A DNA stretch of 64,000 nucleotides, from the NCBI RefSeq assembly GCF_963855985.1, contig NC_087090.1, positions 14,940,501 to 15,004,500 on the forward strand, in the 5' to 3' direction. The notes under the pieces are model-generated. The model was given only the letters and a program-made list of their open reading frames with translations. It was not told where the DNA came from and did not search any database. Positions within the stretch are counted from its first letter, which is position 1. Each line of letters starts with the position of its first letter. This document shows positions 20,701 through 30,700 of this stretch, in pieces. The position numbers and the translations under genes were made by a program. The stretch comes from Ostrinia nubilalis (Eukaryota > Arthropoda > Insecta > Lepidoptera > Crambidae).

Positions 20701-21695
20701 TCCACTCGTGGCCCTGGCCAGCGGAGCCATGGGCACGATTGCACGTCGATTTTCTCGGCCCGTTCAATAATAATTATTATCTCATAATAATTGATGCACA
20801 TTCAAAATGGATCGAAGTAGAAAAAGTCAACACAACCTCAGCCAACGCAGTTTGTGATAGTTTGAGACGTCATTTTTCTCGTTTCGGTTTACCTAAACGC
20901 ATAGTAAGCGACAACGGACCGCCATTTTCATCTGCCGCTTTCGCTGAATATTTAAATTGTAACGGTATTAAACATACTTTAGTGCCACCATATCATCCCT
21001 CGAGCAATGGAGCTGCTGAAAACGCCGTGCGCACTATTAAAAGAGTACTCAAAAAGGCAGAATTAGAAAGAGAAGACACGAATAGGGCGTTGAGTAGATT
21101 TTTGTTTATGTACAGAAATACCGAACAGAGTACGACGGGACGCGAACCTGCAGTCGCCCTGATGGGCCGGCGGCTGCGCGGCCGCCTGGACCTGCTGCGC
21201 CCCGACGCCGCCGAGCGGGTGCGCGCGCGCCAGCTCGTCGAGGAGGCCCGGGACGAGGCCCCGTTACGCGTTGCCAAACAAAACGAGCCAATTTTGATAC
21301 GTAACTATTCCAAGTCGGGCAATAAGTGGGAGGAGGGCGTGGTACATGAGCGCATTGGACCTGTATCCTACAATGTGACTACAAAGAACGGTCATACACA
21401 TAAGCGTCACATCGATCAGATACTCGCTAGGAAGTCACGTCATTCACTGAGCCGAGTGATGGATAATTCGCATAACAAGTCAAATTCGGCTTGTTCTAAA
21501 GACACGTCGGTCGGTGATGGTGACCACGAACATGACGAGTCATTTGATAGTGCGGAGGAAGGATCGAGCACGGGCGCGGCCTCTCCGGCGCCGACCTCGC
21601 CATCGACGTTGCTGTCTCCGACGGCACAGCCTACTGATAAAATGCGCAGGGAAGCTGCTATACGTTGTTGCAAAAAACTTAAAAATGTTAACTAA
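17703..21695 (+). CDS. Gag-Pol polyprotein of the gypsy element (1330 aa)
   Basis: The ATG at 17703 is the first in a frame open from the LTR. Domains in order: a Gag capsid-like region (about 1-175), a glycine/alanine-rich linker, two zinc knuckles (CPRCGKVGHVEGKC from about residue 211 and CDECGQRGHIKAVC), an aspartic protease (D304 in DTGS), a reverse transcriptase with D521 (KLDLSNAF) and D583-D584 (FADD), RNase H (D730 in SVDSSAYG) and an integrase with an HHCC-type finger (HDGHPG ... CLPCRE) and the triad D1016, D1070, E1106 (35 residues between the last two). The C-terminus is serine-rich. All catalytic residues I can check are present and there is no frameshift, so the element may be autonomous. 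GC-rich patches alternate with AT-rich coding DNA. Confidence 0.93.
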   Translation: MPIGSIEPYNFSNNNWDAYVRRVKQFIALNNIADTLHVATLVTIVGAECYELMCDLCSPNTPESKSFEDLVKLVKEHLEPDRSEIAERHIFRQRTQRQGESVREYLQALKHLAKTCNFGDKLEENLRDQYVSGLCNEDMRSRIFAERNVDYKRAVELAQALEAAERHAATASAQGAGGAGARAHDDGLHRLGAGGAGGSRANAGAPRPQRACPRCGKVGHVEGKCRFKYYNCDECGQRGHIKAVCVKGNKVSGKNATKNQFFLNGSDSDDEGCNFYNLVVSSDGDGPYFANLKVENILCKFEIDTGSKLSVISKKFYDRNFSNLPIEQKQITLKSYTGDVIETLGFIMVNVSCGKKQAKLNLFVIENGGPPLMGRTWIKCLKLGIVECHNLTEEDSMAISLRKEFPDVFAEGLGTFKSKFKLYLKDDSPVFIKARPIPLALRQPVERELERLQRDDVIYKVERSDYGTPIVPVVKANGNIRLCGDYKVTINPLLKDYHYPLPRIEDLFAALGGGEQYTKLDLSNAFQQCILEEDSQAMTAITTHIGTFLYKRVPFGIKCIPENFQKIMEETLSGLPSTAVFADDICVTGKDKSSHLANLRAVLQRLNENGLRINFSKCQFFKDSVTYLGYKIDKLGLHTDSKKIEAIVAAPAPTNVTQLKSFMGLVNFYSKFCANMSDILKPMYDLLKKNVQWNWTADCDRAFNKIKTVLSSSPVLAHYDPNLELILSVDSSAYGLGAVLTQRRADGAELPVCCASRTLNSAEANYSQIDKEALAIVFGVTKHHQYLYGRHFTLRSDHRPLSYIFGKNKGLPVTAASRLQRYAVKLAAYDFSIEFVKSEKNCFADALSRLPLELTKKQLRGEDEEGRYLHYAQDSFPISFNDIKTETAKDVLLSKIYGFVMYGWPNRYAYNEIEKIYFNKKDYLYIDQGCLVWGYRIVVPKSLRNCIMKEIHDGHPGIVKMKQIARNYVWWENIDRDLEEVARECLPCRELRPAPPAAPLHSWPWPAEPWARLHVDFLGPFNNNYYLIIIDAHSKWIEVEKVNTTSANAVCDSLRRHFSRFGLPKRIVSDNGPPFSSAAFAEYLNCNGIKHTLVPPYHPSSNGAAENAVRTIKRVLKKAELEREDTNRALSRFLFMYRNTEQSTTGREPAVALMGRRLRGRLDLLRPDAAERVRARQLVEEARDEAPLRVAKQNEPILIRNYSKSGNKWEEGVVHERIGPVSYNVTTKNGHTHKRHIDQILARKSRHSLSRVMDNSHNKSNSACSKDTSVGDGDHEHDESFDSAEEGSSTGAASPAPTSPSTLLSPTAQPTDKMRREAAIRCCKKLKNVN

Positions 21696-21845
21696 TTTGA
21701 TTAATGTCGAGATATATAATTATTTTAATGTTACATTAAATACATATTTATATATGTTATAACATTATATACACATACGCTCATTTAACTTGTTAGAGAC
21801 TATATTTATTTGTTGTAACAGAAACGGAATGGTGGTGTTATATTT

Positions 21846-21857
21846 AGGAAGGAAAAG
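21846..21857 (+). promoter_or_regulatory. Polypurine tract of the LTR element
   Basis: AGGAAGGAAAAG lies directly before the 3' LTR, the position used to prime plus-strand DNA synthesis. Confidence 0.8.
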
Positions 21858-21967
21858 TGTTATGTATGTATAGTTATGCACCTATGTAGTTAGGCTCGCA
21901 GCTACGCCGCTGGGCGCTAATAAATCAGTTTACGTTCAACCGCTGTCTTATTGCTACGTACCTATCA
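21858..21967 (+). repeat. 3' LTR, 110 bp
   Basis: Identical to 17538-17647 and followed by the target duplication AGGTA. Confidence 0.92.
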
Positions 21968-21972
21968 AGGTA

Positions 21973-22639
21973 GATTTTATTCTCGTTTGCCCACTTACAC
22001 TGTACATAATTTTATTGGTTATTAGTGATTTGTAACTGTTACCGACAAGCTGAGTTTTCAGTTACTGCATGGGTTACTTACCGATAAGTTGAGTTATTGT
22101 GAAAATAGGTTTTCAAAAAAATAGAGTAGCGGAAAATTGGGTTTATCGCAAAAATTCTATAAAGTTAGGTTTCAATTCGTGAACTACCTATTAAATAATA
22201 CTAAAATTTCGGCGACAGAAGGCAAACCTTTTAAAAAACCCTAAAAATAAGTAAATCAATTATTCTTTCTTCTGATATCAGTATTCAGTTTATTATGAAG
22301 CTTATCATTTTCGTGGCTGGCTAGAATCCAATTTCGTTGGACCAAGCCAAGCTTTGTTAGTTCCTACTACAATCGGTTTTGCTTTGCACAGTGACACCAC
22401 ATTCACGAAGGGCGAACCTTCCAGACCCTCTGAACTAAATAAAAGAACAAGCCAATTTAGACTGAAAGCGATGTCAAGATTAAAGGAATTTAATTTCGAT
22501 AACTTTGTCAGATCTGCTTTGTGAAAAATGCCGACCTGAGTTAGGCAAAGGCAAATTAACGTTCTTGGTTATTTGTGAGATTTTAATGACAATAGAGATG
22601 AATGAATGATTTTTATCTTCAGACTCGGTGAGAAGCCCT
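21973..22639. other. Intergenic, nothing recognised
   Basis: AT-rich. A near-repeat of the words GATAAGTTGAGTT / GACAAGCTGAGTT occurs around 22045-22095. No gene is supported. Confidence 0.35.
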
Positions 22640-22702
22640 GTCATCATCATCATCATTAATTTCAGTCATAGGACGTCCACTGCTGAACACAGGCCATTGA
22701 GA
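22640..22702 (-). mobile_element. RTE 3' end fragment
   Basis: Plus-strand ATCATCATCATCATTAATTT and CAGTCATAGGACGTCCACTG, which is the reversed tail and C-terminus of an RTE copy. Confidence 0.65.
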
Positions 22703-23241
22703 AGACGTACTACTCAATAATCGTTCATTATCAATAATAATAATAATCATCATCATGTCTGTTAATCAGTTAGTTAGTTACCTACCTTGTTTGATGAACA
22801 AAGTCTGCCCAACCCAACGTATTAGCTAGTCTATTTCGAGGCCTCATCTCATACACATCCAATAACTTAGCATATTCTATGCATGCACTGGTGCAAATGC
22901 AGGTGGGCTTGCATGTTGCATTAGTGCAATTGGATAGTGCTGACTCAAACACCAACCGCGGACAGACTGTTCCGCAAATAACCAAACCACAGACATAGTG
23001 CTGCCATAATAGAGGTACATGAAGAAGACTTGGTTTGAAAACCAGCTGGCGTACTTAGGTTTAGGTTTAAAGAACATTTATTTGTCATTAAAAACCTTAC
23101 AGTCACTTACCTACATGAACAATTAACAAATTTTATGTAGGTCTAGGTAGGGAGTAATTCACAAGCTGTCCATTAGCCAGAACAAGCAGATGTGCTACTT
23201 ACTTGGCGGATAAAACCTAAATAAAAACCCTGAAGTATTAA

Positions 23242-23787
23242 CGTATAAACATAAAAAATACCTTCAGGAGTTCAGTAGATTCTTATAACTTAGATCTAGA
23301 AGGTGCTTGTAGTTCAGGAGGTGCTTGTAGCTCAGGGAGTGCTTGTGGTTCAGGTGCTTCTAGCTCAGGAGGTGCTTGTAACTCAGGAGGTACTTGTGGT
23401 TCAGGTGCTTCTAGCCCAGGAGGTGCTTGTAGTTCATCAGGTGCTTGTAGCTCAGAAGGTTTTAATAGCTCAGGAGGTATTTGTACTCGTAGCTCAGCTC
23501 ACCACAGTGGCATACTATGGGCTGGCAGGGAAAAAACCTCAACTAAGTACTTATACTTGTTGCGGGATGCGCATGAGCCTACCGTATTACCATTAGTTGG
23601 AGCCGTACCGAGTTGCAGTTTAATTAAAATTATCCAACGACTGTACTGCGGTTTTTGTCGAGAATTTTGCGGTAAAAATCTTCTGAAAGCGTGGCGCTCG
23701 TGTAGTGTGATGAGGATTTTGTGTACGCTCCATTTTCAAGTCTTTTCAATTAAGTTTAACGACTGCGTAAATACAATGGGAAGCTGA
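23242..23787 (+). other. Possible exon: GACSSG-repeat open frame
   Basis: The frame is open for 181 codons to a TGA at 23785-23787 but has no ATG before or inside the repeat. A plausible splice acceptor (AAAAATACCTTCAG, ending near 23267) precedes it. The repeat reads as G-A-C-S-S-G units rich in Cys, Ser and Gly. It is followed by a region with further cysteines (YCGFCREFCGKN). Low-complexity Cys/Gly proteins occur among insect eggshell and cuticle proteins, but I cannot assign this one. It may equally be a minisatellite that is open by chance. Confidence 0.3.
23301..23500. repeat. 18-bp minisatellite, about 11 units
   Basis: The unit is approximately GGTGCTTGTAGCTCAGGA. Units are 18 bp, with two 15-bp variants, and differ by scattered substitutions. 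All length changes are multiples of three. Confidence 0.85.
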
Positions 23788-23839
23788 ATTTCATTCCAAG
23801 CAAGCTGAAAAATAATATTTTAACAGTTTTAACATAAAA

Positions 23840-24078
23840 TTGTATTTTGAGCTCTTCTTCTTCGTCGCTACACTCTTGGTAGAGTGGTCGTGGTCGTCAC
23901 AACTGGTTTGGTGGCAAGCTTCACAATCCTTCGCTATTCCTCCCGTATCAACCTTTCTTGTAGGTACACTCGTGGAGTGGACCATTGAGTGCGGTTTTGA
24001 CCTGATCGGTCCAGCGCATGGGCGACCTGCCGCGCGCTCTTGTGCCTTCAACCTTCCCCTGTAAGACAAGTCGTTCAA
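23840..24078 (-). repeat. Possible interspersed repeat fragment
   Basis: This is a moderately GC-rich block with phrases such as GTAGAGTGGTCGTGGTCGTC and GATCGGTCCAGCGCATGGGC. On the minus strand it reads as a basic, cysteine-containing peptide of about 95 aa with no domain I recognise. It looks transposon-derived, but no second copy is in the window. Confidence 0.3.
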
Positions 24079-24701
24079 TAACTGATTATATGGCCAAAAA
24101 AACCGAGAATACGACTTTGGACAATGGAAGAAAGACGCTGTTAGATGTCAAGTTCCTAGATTTTGAGCTACCTTTGTAAAATACTAGGTTTGATCATAAA
24201 TCGATCATCCAAATTATCATTTAAGTAGGTGGGCATTTTTAGTTGTAAGGGAAAAACAACAAAAACGATAATGAATTATAAGGTCATGTCACCAGTTCGC
24301 GTCTTCCTACCAGTTAGCTATTGCTATAGCTATTGCTTTATCTTTTTATGTCTCATTTATCATTGTAGAAATTAGGGAGGAGTATAAAATGGTTCGAGGC
24401 CTGAATATTTAAGCAAGTTCTCAGGGAGCATACCTACTTATTATTAATATTGATAACGAACGTTGTTTGAATTTACAATTGGTTATCAAATGACCGGTGG
24501 AAAATATTTTTTTAATTAGTCGGAGAAGCAAAAAGCAGCGACTTAATTAGGTACCTAATTTTCCAACTTTATTATTTTTGTAATAACGACATCTAGTGAC
24601 AAAATTTTCTCTCATTACAGAATATCTTAGAGCGTAAACCAAAACATTTTAGTGCTACACAAAGCCAGTAGATGGAGTTAAACAACCATTTCTATCATAT
24701 A
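24079..24701. other. Spacer downstream of HEATR1, nothing recognised
   Basis: AT-rich, without a gene or repeat that I can support. Confidence 0.4.
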
Positions 24702-24707
24702 TTTATT
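24702..24707 (-). terminator. Polyadenylation signal of HEATR1
   Basis: AATAAA on the minus strand, 26 bases past the stop codon at 24736-24734. The implied 3' UTR is very short. Confidence 0.7.
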
Positions 24708-24733
24708 CGACGATGTATTACAAAATTATTTTC

Positions 24734-27700
24734 TTAGAAGTATTTTTCCAACGGTTCGCCAAGGATCTGTTCTAGCTTCCTGATGGCGTCTTTAGTGCAC
24801 GTCTCTATCTTCTGGTCGCCGTCTTCTAGAAGTTCAGCGAGGAACGGTACGCTCTCTGCTAGAAGTGGCAGCCAACTGCTGCCGAGTTGAGTGGCCATGG
24901 ACACTAAGGAGTCCAAAGCTAGGAGTCTGAAAGGAAAATTTGAAATTATAATACCAAAATAAATTAGGGAGTCGGATAAAAAGTACTTACATGTTTCAAT
25001 CATTATCATCATCATTTCAGCTACAGGACGTTCACCACTGAACATAGGCTAATAACTTCCATATTGCCAGATTGGCAGTGGCCTGGTCCAGCGCCTTGCT
25101 ACCTTAATAGGCCAATAGTTATATGTATATTTTATGTGCTTGTACTATTTAGAATAAAAAAAATTGCTTATGCCAGGCAACTGAGAAATATTAAAATACT
25201 AGCTGACCCGGCGAACTTTGTTCCGCCTTAATGGCAATAAATAAGCAGACTTTTTTTTATTTCGAGCGGGATAAAAAGTATCCTATGTCCTTCTCCTGGC
25301 TCTAAACTACCTCCCTGACAATTTTCAGCTAAATCGGTTCAGCCGTTCTTGAGTTATAAGTGGTGTAACTAACACGACTTTCTTTTATATATATAGATAG
25401 AAAATGGGCTTTAAAAAGAAATAAGATGAAGGTAATATTTTTGAAAAAAATGACTAAATAAATATTAATAATTTGGCTTTTTTCCCAAGAAAAAAATAAA
25501 TCTATGCAATTAATTACCTTATATCAGCATCATTATGTCTCGTCTTCAGCAGTATCTGATAATTCAGCAGCTTCCACAAAGAGTCATCGGCTGAAGCCAC
25601 CGCAAACTGAGAGATGCACGGAATAATAATCTCTTCGGCCCTTGATTTAAGGCTCTGAATGCCACCCAGCGTGTTCTCTAGCTGGTCTACCACTGGTTGC
25701 ATGAGGGTTTCAAACCGATCTTTGTTTATGAAGTTCTGGCTGTCATATAAGAACACTATATGCAACGTCTTGATGATGTATTTGACCAGTGTGATGCATT
25801 TTTCCTCAGAATCATAGAAGAGGTCTTCAGTTTTGCTGTTGTTGCATGAGTCAAGGAGATCCGATGCGTTCTTGATGAAGTGGCCAGCGAAAAGAACGAA
25901 TAAGCCTTTGAGCTGGTCGGCTATTGCACTGCTCAGTCTGAAAGATTAATTAGATATTAGAACACAACTTAAATATTACGTTAAAAGTATCAAAATTTTA
26001 TTAATTAATAATTATATGGTTTTAGGACTTATTCCTGCAGCTTATAATTTAAGAAGAATGTTACTAAAAACGACGAGTATTACAGTCACCGTCAGATAGT
26101 TCGTATACAGACACCCGATGTAGCCAAAAAGTTCGCAACACGTCTTGGTTACAAATAAGGCTGTGTTGTCTTGTCACCTTTTTGGCTACTTTGGGTGTCA
26201 CCAACTATTTGATGCTGACTATACTAGAATAGTAAATATTATAAACATACCTGTAGAAAGTGATAGCCCTGTCCTTTTGTCCATCCACATTAGTCCTGAT
26301 GGCCCAATCGTATATCTTAAAGTAGAAAGGCCTGAAACTGGTCTCTGAAAGTTTTAGCACCAATTTCACCAACGCATTCACCACTTCATCTTCTGCGTTG
26401 TCGATCACATTAGCGTCTATATTCTTCTCCATCGCGTTGCTTCGCAATTGTAATGCTGACAGGAAGAATGACGTCAGATCTTGCTGCAAAGCCGTGAAGT
26501 CAGCAGTCGTCACATTAGCAAAACTTTCAGCCAACACAGACATCACTGGGCCAATGGCGTCATAGTGTTCTCTATCCAACAACAGCTGATGTGTCTCATT
26601 CGCAACAGGGATCAGCACTCTCGGCGGAATCGAACTCGCAATTTTCTTCTTTATCGTAACCAATTTCGTCACGATCGCGGACACTTTGCTGCACTCCTGG
26701 TCGAACGTCTGCCACTTGGCTAGCAGTATCGCGTATTCGTACAGTATTTTCTGCAAATACGGACTCAAAAACAGTGGGAGGCTTTCGACAATCTTCGATA
26801 TAGCAGTGACAGTGCTCAAGAGAATAAGTTCAGGTGTATCGGCTTCTCTTTGCTTCTTCAGAACTTTTATAAGAGCTGGCATAAACTTCCTCAGGCTAGC
26901 TAATGCGTGTGCCTTCAGATTGCTGCATAGTTCAGCTAGACATAGCACTACAGAAGCCATGACGTTGCTCGTGATGTTCGAATTGCATGTATATTCTGTG
27001 ACGGTGTCCAGAACTGACTTGAAAGGCTCAGGATTCTCTGACGCTAACATTCTAGTCAGCAATTTCAATGATAATAAAGCAGTTTGTTGGTTCAACTCAA
27101 GCTCTTGAGCTGCTGTCTCGTTCTGGCTTTCTGATTTGTTCTCAATCGTCTTGATTATATCAAGCAACGCAGGCAGCAGAGAGAACAAAAGATCTTTGTT
27201 CACATCATTGAACATTTCAGGACTGAACTGGATTTTGGAGTTCAGTAACTCCATTGATTTCCTTCGCACCGCTTGCAAGGTGTGCTTCAGTAATCCTCTA
27301 ACAACGGATAAGAACATAGGAGCAGATAGCAGGTTGTTGGTATTGTCCAATAAGTCGTAGCTATGGTGCAACATGACCCGCCAGTACTTGGCAGTTTTCT
27401 CGTCATTGAACTTAGAAATGCTTTGGATGAATGTCAGGATGTTAATAATGAAGTTTTTGTAATGAGTCTCCATCGCTTTAATGTCAGTGGCTTGAGAACT
27501 GTGTTGGATAAATCTTGATGATGCGAGGCAGTTGTTCATGAATGTAATAATAACGTATTTGTACTGACGGAGCTGAACTGCGGAATGGCCATTTACGCTG
27601 AAAATGTCGCTCGGATCGACGTCAGTGTCCATGGAATCTTCGTCTTTCTGAACCGGCAGAGACTTTATGTAGCCCATGAGTTTTATGAAGTTTTCTATCC

Positions 27701-30700
27701 CTACTTCTGGCGAGAATTCAAGCAAGATGTTCTGTCCAAAGTCCAACCTATTCATTGGCGATTCCTGATCAGCTAATGTTCTGTTCTGACGCTTATCTTT
27801 CTTCTTTTCATCATTGAAGTGAGTGATGTGTGTCTCTAAAAGTAAGCCAAGGAACACCCAAAGGAATTGGTTCGGGCCGAGGGTCTCCACCAGTTTCTTG
27901 TACAGAGGCAAACGTCTATGCTCTGGGACATGCAAGACCACATCAGCAAATATTCTTAGCACTGGAACTATGCGATTCTGTAGCTGCTGTAATTCTTTCT
28001 CTGAGTATTCTTCGACATCTCTGTCCAATTTCACGAGAATGGGAATGAGGGTTTCAATTATTTTTATTATGATCTGGAAGCTGTAAGCATCGTCATGCCT
28101 CAGAACTGATGATCCCATGAATGTAAATATCTCCATTGTATGATGGAGTACTTGTTCAGGGAGCATATAGGCAGCGTGAGATAGGAGGATCAAGGCATGG
28201 TGATGGGTCTGAGGATTCTGTGTTCCTCTGATAGACTGCACAACAAGTTCCACTTTAAAATGAGACTTGAGCGACTTTATCTGGTCTCTGTCCTTGTCAT
28301 CGACAAATTTCTTGCAGTAATACCACAAAGATGACAGAATGAGCTGTTTGGTGTACTCCACATACGACTGCTCCTCAAATCTCAAGCATTTACTCAGCAA
28401 TTCAAACATCAACGACACAAATGTGCCATCGACAATCATTTTCTTTTTGTTCTGGACGTATTCTAACATAGTCACCCCCAGTTTCCATTCGTTTGTTTCA
28501 GTGACTTGGTAAGACAACATAGATACTGAGGACTTCTTCTTTTTAGATTCCTTTGCTGCCGGGTCAGCTGCAGTAAACATGCTTTGTAATATGGGTTTGA
28601 AATCAGAGAAGTTAAGGTGGATTTTCTTCATAACTTTAGCAGCAGAGCTTGCTATCGTCGGGTTATTACTAAAAGCACCAGCTGAAGCAATAAGAAGAAC
28701 CAAATCTTTAGTTCTCTCATCAGGAACTTTCTTGAAAACATCCTCATCAATTTGCTTCATGATCAAGACACAAGGACTGGTGACCGTTTGTCCTTCCTCC
28801 AGAATACATTCTCTGTACTCTTTCAAGCCTACTGTTATTGACTTCCAAATCTGATCTTTCGCGAATGTGGTAATAGTACTGTCGTTGATCTGACTGTAAA
28901 CATGTTTGAACATGTTCGATTCGTAGATATTGAAACAGAATTTTAAGTTGAGCTCATTCTGAGCCAAAGTCTTCTCCAATGACTGTAGAGCAGGTACTAT
29001 GTACGGGAATGTACTTGCACTGTTGATATTGTACAGGAGTTTTAGAAAGCTGGAAGTTATATGAGGTGGGGTGTCAGAAGCCAAAATATGAGTGAATTTC
29101 GCCAGACAGTTCTTTTTGAATATTTTCTTGGCTGGAGCTGACTGACTCAGAACTGTATTCAAGACTTGTGGTATCTGTTCATGGTCTAACAGCAATTCTT
29201 CTTTATGTGCGAGAAGTTCTGTAAATAGTTGTACATAAACTTTGCTTTTATCTGGTTCCAGTCTCAGCAAGTTATTTATTGAGTCGATCGCACACTGCCG
29301 GATTGCCGTAATAGGATTGTTAAAGTTGAATAATATCATCAGAACTACGACATCCGATTCATACAACCATTCAGCATCTTTTAAAGAGAAGAAATTGTTG
29401 AGTAATTTCAAACTTCTCAACTGCAATTCTGGGCCAATCACATCTTTAGCGTCATTCGCGTATAAAATATGGCCGCAAGCAAAGTTCGCAATGAACTCGA
29501 ATCTCTCACGGGAATTTTTGAAGAATTTCTGTAAAAGTTGTTTCAATAGATTTACGTAATTCTTCTCATATGAAGGTATTGCACAGCCTGTAATACAGAT
29601 CTCATACAATCTCCTCACTAGTATAGTTTCATTATCTTCACACACATTGCACCACGGTTTTGGGAGGCTTTTTACAGGCATATCTTCGATTATTCTCGAA
29701 AAAATATACTCAACAACTTCGAAAAGAATCTTATTTTGTTTCGACAACTTGACATATTCTGGCATGATCTTGTTCGAGAATGTCTGGTCTTCGGAACTTG
29801 CGACTATCACTCTGTCCTCTACTTCAACAGACTCCAACAACAAGTTTAAAGTGACGGTTATTTCATCAACTGACGCTACTTTAAAAGAGCAGGTTTTCAG
29901 GAGTAAAAAGGTGTAGATATCCAGAGTGTTGTTTTTATTTAGCTGATAAACGTCTAGAAGATCGTCAAAGTGCTTCATTCTATCAACAAATAGAGCCTTG
30001 AATACCAGTTGATTTAAGACCTCGTGGTTATCTTTGTAAGAAGAGTTTAGGTGTAGTGCTTTGGCCAATCCCAATTTGCGTCCCCATTTTGCATTTAGAA
30101 TGTCCCACGCTGTGCGAGCCGATTCCTCACAGTCAGGGAATAGGTGTGGTATCAAAGCCAATACAGTATCTTGGTTTACTGGCAGAATATCCAAAGAGCA
30201 GAGCTTTGAAATAGCCAGGCGGATGACACTTCTCCATTTCTTAGACGTTTTGCTGACAATATTAACCAGGACTTTCGTTGCATCTATTTCATTGAGGGCT
30301 TCATTCAAATACTGGCTTGGGATTTCCAATGCTGCGGTGACTACGTTAATATCATCATCATTCAACCTGTTCACGATGGAGTCTTTTACAAATTCAACAT
30401 TTTCAATTTTTAGTGCGTCAAATTCCTTGCTGATATACTTAACTGCTTCAACTCTTAATTCTGGATTGACGTTATTAAGATTTTCAAATAGATAAGTACC
30501 ACCTACTTGGTGAGCTACTGAAGGTTTGAAACCTAACACTCTGGCTAAGTTAAGTCTTTTTTTAGTAGCACCTTTGTTTTGAGAGCTCATTTCCTGTTTG
30601 ATTACTTTGTCAAAAGCATCAGGGTATTTATTTTCAATGCTTTTTAGGAATTCCGAGTACCATTCAAGTATTTTAGAGGAACAGTCTTCTTCATCTATTA

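Larger units (their letters stand above)
17538..21967 (+). mobile_element. Full-length Ty3/gypsy LTR retrotransposon (mag-like)
   Basis: A 4430-bp element with two identical 110-bp LTRs (17538-17647 and 21858-21967), each starting TGTTATG and ending TATCA, flanked by the 5-bp target duplication AGGTA (17533-17537 and 21968-21972). A primer-binding-like TGGCGACGGGCTGATAA follows the left LTR after one base. A polypurine tract AGGAAGGAAAAG (21846-21857) abuts the right LTR. One frame encodes Gag and Pol; there is no envelope gene. Very short LTRs with this domain order fit the mag lineage of silkworm (known short LTRs). Identical LTRs point to a recent insertion. Confidence 0.93.

Noticed and set aside
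26481..30495. Several open frames of 60-145 codons on the plus strand
   Set aside because: They are antisense to the long HEATR1 exon, have no domains and no start or splice context; they are shadows of the real coding strand.
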